Of a DNA stretch of 6,888 nucleotides, positions 1 to 5,055 are shown piece by piece. Every line of letters starts with the position of its first letter. Position 1 is the first letter of the stretch. This stretch comes from Oscillospiraceae bacterium (GTDB lineage Bacteria > Bacillota > Clostridia > Oscillospirales > Ruminococcaceae). Made by a program: the position numbers and the translations under genes. The stretch is from the NCBI GenBank assembly GCA_902362965.1, contig CABIYQ010000034.1, positions 1 through 6,888 of the forward strand, read 5' to 3'. Under the pieces are notes generated by a model. That model saw only the letters and a list, made by a program, of their open reading frames with translations. It searched no databases and was not told the DNA's origin.

Positions 1-74
1 ACAAGGTAACGTCCCTGACCTTTATTGTCAAGAATATCAATACATTCAATCTGATAATCTCTTAATTGTATCAC
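1..74 (-). CDS. DEAD/DEAH-box helicase, N-terminus only (cut by left edge)
   Basis: Only the first 24 codons lie in the window. They read from a GTG start at 74-72 as MIQLRDYQIECIDILDNKGQ followed by GRYL. The pattern LRDYQxE...(I/L)LxxxxxGRYLV is the usual beginning of phage and restriction-type superfamily 2 helicases, where this Q-motif-like segment precedes Walker A (expected just past the edge). A strong ribosome site, AAAGGAGTGAT, lies about 8-12 nt upstream and supports the GTG start. The gene follows the DUF927 ATPase after a 307-bp non-coding stretch. Such helicases unwind duplex DNA using ATP and often sit in phage replication modules. The family call rests on a short N-terminus, so I am fairly but not completely sure; a SNF2-like relative is possible. 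Confidence 0.7.
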   Translation of the reverse strand, partial: MIQLRDYQIECIDILDNKGQGRYL

Positions 75-116
75 AACTTTTTATCACTCCTTTGTATGGG
101 ACATGCGGTACATCGA

Positions 117-130
117 GGGACGGTTGTCCC
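117..130. repeat. Small GGGAC/GTCCC hairpin
   Basis: GGGAC at 117-121 pairs with GTCCC at 126-130 around a GGTT loop. It is built from two of the same GGGAC elements that fill this region. No T-run follows on either strand, so it does not look like a terminator. It may be a double binding site or a small DNA hairpin within the candidate origin. Confidence 0.5.
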
Positions 131-167
131 ACTTTGTAAACCTCATATTTATGTGGTTTATAACGTG

Positions 168-296
168 TTGTGGGACTGTGGGACAAAATCGCGCATTGTT
201 TCGTCAGAAAAATTTTTTATTATTGAAACGGGGAAATTATAATATATTTTGATATATATCTTATATATAGGGGGAAAATGTCCCACAGTCCCACAA
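168..296. repeat. Perfect 18-bp inverted repeat made of tandem TGTGGGAC pairs
   Basis: The left arm, 168-185, reads TTGTGGGACTGTGGGACA, and the right arm, 279-296, is its exact reverse complement. Each arm contains two head-to-tail copies of TGTGGGAC. The 93-nt spacer (186-278) is strongly AT-rich. The match ends abruptly at both sides of both arms. The structure could be paired initiator sites loading proteins toward an AT-rich core, or a long-range stem in single-stranded DNA or RNA. Confidence 0.85.
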
Positions 297-336
297 GCTT
301 TGTAAATTACGTAAATACGTGCTTTAAGCTTAATAT

Positions 337-379
337 ACATGTCCCTCATTTTGCCTTTTTTAGTCCCTCACATGTCCCT
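337..379. repeat. Direct repeats of ACATGTCCCT
   Basis: ACATGTCCCT occurs at 337-346 and again at 370-379, with another GTCCCT at 363-368 between them. The 8-bp core CATGTCCC also occurs in reverse orientation at 98-105, near the other end of the gap. These flank the TGTGGGAC pairs and share GTCCC with them, so they may be lower-affinity or second-class sites for the same protein. Confidence 0.6.
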
Positions 380-381
380 TA

Positions 382-2286
382 TTACAGTAAATCTTCATAA
401 TCTTCAATATTTATTTCGTCTTCACCCACCGGAAGTTTCATTACAACGCATTCCACATTAACGCCGTTAATACGTTTACCACGTGTCATGTTGCGCCCTC
501 TTGTCAAAATCAATCCGTTAGTTTTAAGCCACGAAAGCAACGCCCTGTCGTCAAATCCTGCGTCCTTGACGGCCTTGCGGAAAACCGCTCCGTTTATGTA
601 CGCCCAGTTGTCAAGAATAACACCGTATACGTCTGAATTTTCATTGTCAGCTCGGAATTTGTTGGAATTCATCGCAACCCAGTCGCACATATAGCTATAA
701 CCTCGTTCTCCGGCTGAAACAGACGCTTTGCTTTTCAAAAATTCTGATATCTGACTGACCGTCAGATGTTTTTCGGTTTTAAAAACAAACCTGTCTGCAA
801 GCTCGTCCGCTGTAAGCAGCATTGCCGCCGCCATTGCCTGTTTTTCAGTCGTACTTCCGGAGGATAGCTCCTTGTAATATTTGCTGTACAACTCCTTGGC
901 TTCGGCTATAACATCATCGTTGAGACTTTCAATAAAAATTCTTCCTGCATGACCGTAATTCATTTTAATGCTTTGAGTAACTTCCATGCCGTTTTTTATT
1001 ACGGCGTCCTTTGCTTTACACTCAATGTCAATTACACGGTTTACCGCTCCTGCGCCCGAATTATCGGACGTTAACGGCGATTCTCCTGTAGTCAGTATGC
1101 ATAGATCCCATACGGGGGTCTTATCTATTCCTCCCGATTTTGTACCTCTTGTACGTCCTACTCCCTGAGACAGCTGATATACGTCAAATTTACTTCTGCC
1201 GTGACTGTCCTTGGACAATTGCAGCTCGTCTATACACATCGGTATATTGTTTAAAAATGCCGCTGTTTTTTCGTGCCCTACTTGTGTTGCGTTAAACGTC
1301 TGGACGTACTGTCCGATTGCAGGATTTCCCCACACCGACGCCGCAAGCATAAGCGCAACAGTTTTACCTGTTCCGGATTCTACTCCCCACAAATGAACAA
1401 AAAAGCACAGTCCTCCGATTTTTTTTATCAGTGCGCTTGCAAAGCTTGCCGCAAGCATTATCTGCGCTGTTATATTAGCGTGTCGACATTTGATTGCGGT
1501 TTCTCTCCATTTTGCAAAATCTCCGTGTTCCTTGATCGCATTATAAATAGTACTGTAATTTGCGTCTCCGTCAAAAACAAGTCCGTCAACATAAGGTGAA
1601 AAATTTCTTCCGTCTCCTATGTAACCAAGTCTTGATACACTTTCACGTTCCGGCAAAGAATCGTAATTCAACGCTTCAATACTGCATAAATATTCAGACA
1701 AAAGCTTTGCACTTTTTGAAGTGACTGACACTCCTACTGCCGCTAACTGGATTACTTTTGAAGCATCAAACAGCTCTTTTTTGCCTATTATGATCTCACG
1801 CCAATATTTGCCCTTGAAGTACGCTATTTTAAGCTTTTCTTCACCCGTATCAATATTCACGAGACGTTCTGTCGGCATGATCGGATGCAGGCACGCAATC
1901 TCATGATTGCTCATAGTGGTTTTTGAAACACCCTCGGCGTCGCAGTCCCATTCTCCGGCTTCCAGCTCTATGGGCTGCATCGGAAAATCCGTTGGATGCG
2001 ATAGGCTTATATTGGGTTTTACTTTTATTAATCGCAGAGATTTTTCATAATTGTTATATGCCTTCTTGAAACTTGTAAAACCTACCTTTTTAGCTTTTAT
2101 TGCTGCACTTTCCAGCTGAACCGTTTTCTCAAAAGGGTCTGTATATCTGCTTATTTCCTCGTACGGGGCTGTAGTCGAATAATCTTCCAGACAATAATCA
2201 TAAGACATATCAATTTGATTCTGTGCAAGATATTCGCAGTTGCTTGCTTTAAAATCAAATAATATACGGTCAAATATTTTCAGCAT
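382..2286 (-). CDS. DUF927-family phage helicase/primase-like ATPase
   Basis: The 634-residue product (from the first ATG) is a P-loop ATPase of the DUF927 type, a group found in phage and mobile-element replication modules and usually thought to act as a helicase near primases. Visible motifs are Walker A GVESGTGKT at about residues 301-309, Walker B in IPMCIDEL at 348-355, a sensor-1-like LTTGE at 398-402, and a candidate arginine finger in AVNRVIDIE near 417. The segment around 200-290 (GYIGDGRNFSP and onward) is the typical DUF927 lead-in, and about 540-620 looks like a C-terminal winged-helix or DNA-binding region. No catalytic primase motif is obvious. The start is uncertain: ATG 2286 has no ribosome site, and the frame stays open upstream for 51 codons to an ATA behind a GGGGGTG site (separate entry). 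SSB precedes it and the origin-like region follows. Confidence 0.87.
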   Translation of the reverse strand: MLKIFDRILFDFKASNCEYLAQNQIDMSYDYCLEDYSTTAPYEEISRYTDPFEKTVQLESAAIKAKKVGFTSFKKAYNNYEKSLRLIKVKPNISLSHPTDFPMQPIELEAGEWDCDAEGVSKTTMSNHEIACLHPIMPTERLVNIDTGEEKLKIAYFKGKYWREIIIGKKELFDASKVIQLAAVGVSVTSKSAKLLSEYLCSIEALNYDSLPERESVSRLGYIGDGRNFSPYVDGLVFDGDANYSTIYNAIKEHGDFAKWRETAIKCRHANITAQIMLAASFASALIKKIGGLCFFVHLWGVESGTGKTVALMLAASVWGNPAIGQYVQTFNATQVGHEKTAAFLNNIPMCIDELQLSKDSHGRSKFDVYQLSQGVGRTRGTKSGGIDKTPVWDLCILTTGESPLTSDNSGAGAVNRVIDIECKAKDAVIKNGMEVTQSIKMNYGHAGRIFIESLNDDVIAEAKELYSKYYKELSSGSTTEKQAMAAAMLLTADELADRFVFKTEKHLTVSQISEFLKSKASVSAGERGYSYMCDWVAMNSNKFRADNENSDVYGVILDNWAYINGAVFRKAVKDAGFDDRALLSWLKTNGLILTRGRNMTRGKRINGVNVECVVMKLPVGEDEINIEDYEDLL

Positions 2287-2439
2287 TTCACTTTTTGCCG
2301 CTTTTTCACGCAGTTTACTTAACGTTTGTTTTCTTTCTTCATTATTTTCGTCAAAATAAGCAATATGTTCAATTATGCCTTTTATAGATTCGATTTCAGC
2401 TTCTTCAAAATTAACGGCGTCTATTTGTTCCTGTGTTAT
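2287..2439 (-). other. In-frame N-terminal extension of the DUF927 gene, non-standard start (ATA)
   Basis: Upstream of ATG 2286 the same frame is open for 51 codons back to ATA at 2439-2437, and closes at TGA 2454-2452. Its translation begins ITQEQIDAVNFEEAEIES and stays acidic, charged and helix-like, as expected of real protein rather than chance. A Shine-Dalgarno-like GAGGGGGTG ends five bases before the ATA, exactly where an ATG would be expected, and no ATG, GTG or TTG occurs in the open stretch. Either ATA is used as a rare start, or an ATG has mutated to ATA and translation now begins poorly at 2286, or the base is a sequencing error. With it the protein would be 685 residues. Confidence 0.6.
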
Positions 2440-2447
2440 ATTAACAC
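2433..2447. promoter_or_regulatory. Inverted repeat over the likely DUF927 translation start
   Basis: GTGTTA at 2433-2438 is the reverse complement of TAACAC at 2442-2447, with a 3-bp centre. It overlaps both the edge of the Shine-Dalgarno-like GGGGGTG and the candidate ATA start of the DUF927 frame. It could be a small operator or a weak RNA hairpin covering the initiation site. With only 6-bp arms the observation is suggestive. Confidence 0.35.
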
Positions 2448-2479
2448 CCCCTCACTAATGGACAGATTCACTGCTGAAT

Positions 2480-2497
2480 TTGCATTAAAATATGCAA
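2480..2497. repeat. Short AT-rich inverted repeat between ssb and the DUF927 gene
   Basis: TTGCAT (2480-2485) and ATGCAA (2492-2497) form a perfect 6-bp inverted repeat around TAAAAT in the 87-bp gap between ssb and the DUF927 reading frame. It could be a weak operator or hairpin. It is not a convincing terminator, because no clean T-run follows on the minus strand. Confidence 0.3.
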
Positions 2498-2526
2498 TTA
2501 ACTTTATTTTGTAATCAAATTGTAAC

Positions 2527-2940
2527 TTAAAACGGTACGTCTCCATCATCCAGGATTTCTTCATAGTCGGATAAATCGCCGAGCGATTCGTTTGCAGGAT
2601 CCGGTACAATTGTTTCAGGCTTTGGAACACTTTTGACTATTGATACAAATTCGCAAACCAGATTTTTATATTCTCTGCCGTCGTTTCCTTGATTTATTTC
2701 AATTTTACCGACACAAAGAACAGTATCACCTTTTTTTATTGCAGCAGCACATCTAGCCAAATTGTGCCATGCCTGACAGTTTGTCCATATTGCCTCCTTT
2801 TCATCGCCGTTTTTCTTTTCGCCTACTTTTACACTCCAGCGACAAAGGCTGGACTTTTTTTCTCCAACGGTCTTAAGTTCAGCATCTCTGGGAACGTAAC
2901 CGCTGATAATGAAACTACCGTCTTGTAATTTACTGTACAT
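2527..2940 (-). CDS. ssb: Single-stranded DNA-binding protein
   Basis: This 137-residue protein has the SSB layout: an N-terminal OB-fold with ISGYVPRDAELK near residue 12, the core WSVKVGEKK and WTNCQAWHNLA around 35-62, KKGDTVLCVGKIE near 70-80, then a flexible acidic tail ending DDGDVPF. That tail is the conserved tip that binds partner proteins. It coats single-stranded DNA during replication and recombination. Its length is typical of phage SSBs, slightly shorter than most chromosomal ones. The ATG immediately follows the erf stop codon (TAA-ATG), and an AAAGGAG site inside the end of erf lies about 9 nt upstream, so the two are probably translationally coupled. Having ssb beside erf is a recurring phage arrangement for single-strand annealing recombination. 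Confidence 0.95.
   Translation of the reverse strand: MYSKLQDGSFIISGYVPRDAELKTVGEKKSSLCRWSVKVGEKKNGDEKEAIWTNCQAWHNLARCAAAIKKGDTVLCVGKIEINQGNDGREYKNLVCEFVSIVKSVPKPETIVPDPANESLGDLSDYEEILDDGDVPF
2835..2861 (+). terminator. Terminator-like hairpin on the plus strand, inside ssb
   Basis: TCCAGC at 2835-2840 pairs with GCTGGA at 2848-2853 around a 7-nt loop, followed by C and seven T residues on the plus strand. It has the shape of an intrinsic terminator for antisense transcription. It lies inside the ssb coding region (the T-run is the lysine codons of GEKK read backward), and I found no good plus-strand promoter just upstream, so it may be chance. Confidence 0.3.
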
Positions 2941-3501
2941 TTATTTGTTCTCCTTTGCTTTTTTATAACAACTATAACACATGCCACCACAGCCATCATA
3001 TACTTCTTTTGGTGTAATGGTTCTTACAGTTGTACCGTCAGTTGACTTCTGACTTTTTACTTCATTGCCGCATTTAGGACAAATTATTTTTTCAGCACTT
3101 TCTTCTTTGTATTCGTTTGTATCTGCGTCCTTGGTATCATCAATATTAAACAGTCCGTTTAATGCATATTTTCTTGCATAGCTTGACGCTGTTCCGGTTA
3201 TTTGTGAATCGTCCATACCCTTTTTAGTCAACGCTTCACGAGCGCTCGCCGTACTGCATAACATTGCATTACTTTCCATATCAAACAGTGTTACTGTTGC
3301 TTCAACATAGTATCTTTCGTTTAAGTTAATAATTTTGTCTGAAATATTAAGTACAACGCTATATTTCTGACATAGCGGTTTAGCAGCTTCGAGTATATCT
3401 TCGCAACTGCGGTAATTATATCTACCAAAGGCGTTATACTGATTCTTAGGCGCTTTAAGTTCAGCTTGTATAGCCGACACTCTTTTAAAAAAACTGTCCA
3501 T
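2941..3501 (-). CDS. erf: ERF-family single-strand annealing recombinase with C-terminal zinc ribbon
   Basis: The 186-residue product belongs to the ERF (essential recombination function) group of Rad52-like annealing proteins, which pair complementary single strands. The N-terminal part contains GRYNYRSCEDILEAAKPLC (about 26-44), and the signature ITGTASSYARKYALNGLFNI with following DD...DAD spans about 101-127. A tail follows with CPKC (141-144) and CGGMCYSC (171-178), a probable zinc ribbon. The frame is open nine codons further to ATG 3528, but I prefer ATG 3501: it starts one base after the stop of the upstream gene, and AAAGGAAGAG lies just before it. The stop abuts ssb. It is shorter than the P22 protein, but such short ERFs are common in Firmicutes phages. 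Confidence 0.92.
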   Translation of the reverse strand: MDSFFKRVSAIQAELKAPKNQYNAFGRYNYRSCEDILEAAKPLCQKYSVVLNISDKIINLNERYYVEATVTLFDMESNAMLCSTASAREALTKKGMDDSQITGTASSYARKYALNGLFNIDDTKDADTNEYKEESAEKIICPKCGNEVKSQKSTDGTTVRTITPKEVYDGCGGMCYSCYKKAKENK

Positions 3502-3502
3502 T

Positions 3503-3730
3503 TTACTCTTCCTTTCTTGTCGCCTCATTAAATGGACAAATACGTCCCGTAAACTTTTGAGGATATGGCGTTACCTCTTTTGTTATTAAACATAATCCAC
3601 TGTTTCGATTGAAAAAATCGCATTGAAAACAGCTAATATCCTTATTACCTTTCCAGTCTACCGGAAAGAAATTTCTTATTTTTCCTTCTGCTTCAATGTA
3701 TTCCTTTACGCCATCTGAAAAATCAGCCAT
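3503..3730 (-). CDS. 75-residue four-cysteine protein of unknown function
   Basis: I do not recognise a named family. The protein has an acidic, helical N-terminus (DFSDGVKEYIEAEG) followed by a cysteine cluster with spacing C34-x2-C37-x9-C47-x17-C65, in the context SCFQCDFF, GLC and RICPFNE. This looks like a small zinc knuckle, or possibly an iron-sulfur site. ATG 3730 starts one base after the stop of the 43-aa gene, with GGGAGG about 9 nt upstream inside that gene. Its own stop is one base before the erf ATG. Its place directly ahead of erf and ssb suggests an accessory role in DNA metabolism, but that is only inference from position. Confidence 0.75.
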   Translation of the reverse strand: MADFSDGVKEYIEAEGKIRNFFPVDWKGNKDISCFQCDFFNRNSGLCLITKEVTPYPQKFTGRICPFNEATRKEE

Positions 3731-3731
3731 A

Positions 3732-3863
3732 CTATTTTTCCTCCCTTTCCAAATCTCTCATTAAATCAATATCGGGTTCCGGCTTGTCCGGATTTTTATA
3801 ACAGGTTCTGCATGCTTCAATATCACACTCGCAAGGACTGTCATAATCGTAAATGCAGCTCAT
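3732..3863 (-). CDS. 43-residue cysteine-rich miniprotein, unknown function
   Basis: The short frame runs from ATG 3863 to TAG 3734-3732. The product begins MSCIYDYDSPCECDIEAC and ends LMRDLEREEK. It has five cysteines, at residues 3, 11, 13, 18 and 21, packed in the first half, and a charged helical tail. Support for coding is contextual: its ATG overlaps the TGA of the upstream 63-aa gene as ATGA, AAAGGAG lies about 8 nt before it, and its stop is one base before the next gene's ATG. It fills what would otherwise be a 129-bp hole in a chain of coupled genes. Cysteine density suggests metal binding. I do not know the family. Confidence 0.72.
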   Translation of the reverse strand: MSCIYDYDSPCECDIEACRTCYKNPDKPEPDIDLMRDLEREEK

Positions 3864-4051
3864 CTTATAACTCCTTTTCTCTTTAACACTTTATATGATT
3901 CGTCTGACAAATGTACTTTTATAATTTTTTCGCCTATACCGTCATTTACAAACTGTTCCGCATCGTCCTCATTTTCGTAAAAAATCGAACTGTATATGAC
4001 ATCATTAAAATATGCTATTCCATATACTGTATGGGTTTTCCCTCTGTACAT
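3860..4051 (-). CDS. 63-residue protein of unknown function
   Basis: The product begins MYRGKTHTVYGIAYFNDVIY and is a mix of aromatic-rich strands and an acidic middle (YENEDDAEQFVNDGIGEKI), ending KVLKRKGVIR. No known motif is evident; it could be a small alpha/beta fold. An AAGGAGG site at 4071-4065 lies 13 nt before the ATG, with a second purine patch (AAAGG) closer in. The stop overlaps the next ATG by four bases (ATGA). The Shine-Dalgarno region overlaps the -35 box of an opposing promoter at 4070-4098. It is well placed in the operon and probably real, but its function is unknown. Confidence 0.7.
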   Translation of the reverse strand: MYRGKTHTVYGIAYFNDVIYSSIFYENEDDAEQFVNDGIGEKIIKVHLSDESYKVLKRKGVIR

Positions 4052-4069
4052 TTTAATTACCTTTCCTCC

Positions 4070-4098
4070 TTGACATTTCCTCTATTTCATGCTATCAT
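4070..4098 (+). promoter_or_regulatory. Strong plus-strand sigma-70 promoter opposing the operon
   Basis: TTGACA (4070-4075), a 17-nt spacer, and TATCAT (4093-4098) preceded by TG at the extended -10 position (TGCTATCAT). This matches 11 of 12 consensus bases at ideal spacing. Transcription would start near 4104-4106 and run against the operon. The -35 box overlaps the ribosome site of the 63-aa gene on the other strand. Confidence 0.65.
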
Positions 4099-4104
4099 TT
4101 ATTT

Positions 4105-4158
4105 GTTTAAATTTTTTCTTTTGCCTGTCCCTGTTGCCTCAGGGCAGGCGGTTTTTTT
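4105..4158 (+). ncRNA. Candidate tiny plus-strand RNA (about 54 nt)
   Basis: A strong promoter and an intrinsic terminator bracket this stretch on the plus strand, and there is no reading frame worth translating between them. The predicted RNA is a U-rich single-stranded leader followed by one GC-rich hairpin with a UUGCCU loop and a U-tail. It lies opposite the intercistronic gap between the DUF7666 and 63-aa genes, and its end reaches the DUF7666 stop codon. It could act as an antisense or trans-acting small RNA, or simply reflect transcriptional interference. Ends are predicted, not measured. Confidence 0.45.
4123..4158 (+). terminator. Intrinsic terminator, plus strand
   Basis: GCCTG (4123-4127) and CCCTG (4129-4133) pair with CAGGG (4140-4144) and CAGGC (4145-4149), giving ten GC-rich pairs with one bulged T at 4128 and a 6-nt loop. 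GG and seven T residues follow at 4150-4158. On the minus strand the hairpin is followed by A-rich sequence, so it terminates only plus-strand transcription and should not stop the operon. Confidence 0.75.
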
Positions 4159-5038
4159 ATACCTCAACAAACTCACCGTCTATCAGTTTATATAACGTAT
4201 CTTCCTTAATTCGTTCGCCGTCCACAAATTCCGTTTTTACGCATTTTGGAATATAACGTTCCTTTTCCTCAGAATATTCCCATTCAGCCAGCGTAATCCA
4301 GCTGCCTTTTTTGGCTTTCACGACTGAATTGTGACCGGCGCAGCAGATAACGCAATCTTTTCCGCTACTGCCTATCTTTGCAAAATTTCCGCTGCTGCCT
4401 ATCCGTGCAGAATCTCCGCTACTGCCTATCTGTGCAGAATCTCCGCTACTGCCTATCCGTGCAGAATTTCCGCTACTGCCTATCTGTGCAGAATCTCCGC
4501 TACTGCCTATCTGCGCAAAATATCCGCTACTGCCTATCTGCGCAGAATTTCCGCTACTGCCTATCCGTGCAGAATCTCCGCTACTGCCTATCCGTGCAGA
4601 ATCTCCGCTACTGCCTATCTGTGCAAAATCTCCGCTACTGCCTATCTGCGCAAAATATCCGCTACTGCCTATCCGTGCAGAATCTCCGCTGCTTATTTTA
4701 TTATCAGCAATACATGTTGATGTTTTTTCTATAGCAAAATCAACACAGGCATTTATAAATTTTGATATTGACAGCTTTGCACCTATTTTCAGTTTTTTAG
4801 TGCAGAATTTTCTGTTATCATTAGTTTTTTCTTCATCTAATGCTTCAACCTCTGCAAACTCATTGAAATCGCCATTATCATTTGTGAAACCATAATAATC
4901 CAATACATCAAACGGGTTTTCACAAAAATGCATTCCACAACTGCATATTTTTGCTTCTTCTTCCTCAAATACTGTATTTTCTGCGTACTGTTTGCCTCGG
5001 CATATCAGCCCTGGCTCAAATCCTTTATACCCTTTCAT
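4157..5038 (-). CDS. DUF7666-type protein with a 12-copy 9-residue repeat domain
   Basis: The 293-residue product begins MKGYKGFEPGLICRGKQYAE, followed by an acidic EEEEAKIC and CGMHFCENPFDVLDYYG. This resembles the DUF7666 N-terminal domain seen in phage and bacterial proteins of unknown function. A linker (about 60-116) leads to twelve exact-length repeats SGxxAxIGS at residues 117-224, then about three degenerate units (to about 251), and an ordinary C-terminal part ending KLIDGEFVEV. The regular Gly/Ser and Ala/Ile pattern suggests a beta-solenoid or beta-roll with two repeats per 18-residue turn; the calcium-binding consensus of RTX repeats is absent. No signal peptide or membrane segment is seen. 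An AGAGGA site precedes ATG 5038. Its role in an early operon is unknown; surface binding or DNA mimicry are guesses only. Confidence 0.75.
   Translation of the reverse strand: MKGYKGFEPGLICRGKQYAENTVFEEEEAKICSCGMHFCENPFDVLDYYGFTNDNGDFNEFAEVEALDEEKTNDNRKFCTKKLKIGAKLSISKFINACVDFAIEKTSTCIADNKISSGDSARIGSSGYFAQIGSSGDFAQIGSSGDSARIGSSGDSARIGSSGNSAQIGSSGYFAQIGSSGDSAQIGSSGNSARIGSSGDSAQIGSSGDSARIGSSGNFAKIGSSGKDCVICCAGHNSVVKAKKGSWITLAEWEYSEEKERYIPKCVKTEFVDGERIKEDTLYKLIDGEFVEV
4367..4690 (-). repeat. Twelve tandem 27-bp repeats inside the DUF7666 gene
   Basis: Twelve head-to-tail 27-bp units with no length variation encode SGxxAxIGS. The common unit reads in the coding direction as AGCGGAGATTCTGCACGG followed by ATAGGCAGT. 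Nearly all differences change the protein and fall at three codons: Asp/Asn/Tyr at position 3, Ser/Phe at position 4 and Arg/Gln/Lys at position 6. Silent changes are few (GCA versus GCG, AGT versus AGC). The near-identity points to recent expansion by slippage or unequal recombination. Confidence 0.95.
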
Positions 5039-5055
5039 TTTTTATTCCTCTTTTC

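Larger units (their letters stand above)
75..381. other. Non-coding, iteron-bearing region; candidate replication origin
   Basis: This 307-bp gap between the DUF927 ATPase and the helicase has no convincing gene. It holds ten copies of GGGAC/GTCCC, whereas I found only about four or five in the rest of the window. Four are exact 8-mers TGTGGGAC, arranged as two tandem pairs in opposite orientation (169-184 and, reversed, 280-295), with a fifth near-copy at 126-133. Three are CATGTCCC (338-345, 371-378 and, reversed, 98-105). Between the facing pairs lies a very AT-rich core (about 205-270, including a run of TATATA-type sequence) suited to melting. A second shared block, TTTGTAAA, follows the GTCCCAC sites at 126 and 288. 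Clustered initiator sites around an AT-rich element next to replication genes is the classic layout of a phage or plasmid origin. A regulatory region with repressor sites is the main alternative. Confidence 0.55.

Noticed and set aside
157..186. Possible minus-strand promoter TTGTCC, 18 nt, TATAAA upstream of the helicase
   Set aside because: The -35 matches only 4 of 6 bases and is made of the iteron sequence itself. It may contribute to helicase expression, but the evidence is too weak to list.
158..349. Minus-strand 63-codon open frame starting MRDMYIKLKARIYVIYKACG
   Set aside because: It spans both arms of the inverted repeat and the AT-rich core, uses mostly AT-rich codons, and has only a weak AAGG before its ATG. 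The repeats explain the sequence better than a protein does.
2436..2630. Minus-strand 64-codon frame overlapping the end of ssb
   Set aside because: It is out of frame with the clear SSB sequence, including its conserved acidic tip, has no ribosome site of its own, and has a composition unlike a real protein.
2835..2861. A third opposing promoter-terminator unit ending at the hairpin in ssb
   Set aside because: The hairpin and T-run are present and listed with low confidence, but no acceptable plus-strand promoter was found upstream, and the T-run is explained by lysine codons on the coding strand.
3502..3528. Upstream ATG at 3528 as the erf start
   Set aside because: It adds nine residues not typical of the family, sits inside the previous gene, and has a poorer context than ATG 3501, which lies one base after the previous stop with a ribosome site before it.
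4367..4690. CRISPR array
   Set aside because: The 27-bp units are contiguous with no unique spacers and are in frame within a protein-coding gene.
4331..4734. Two long plus-strand open frames with repetitive translations across the 27-bp array
   Set aside because: They are shadows of the minus-strand repeat. An in-frame 27-bp unit without stops stays open in several frames automatically.
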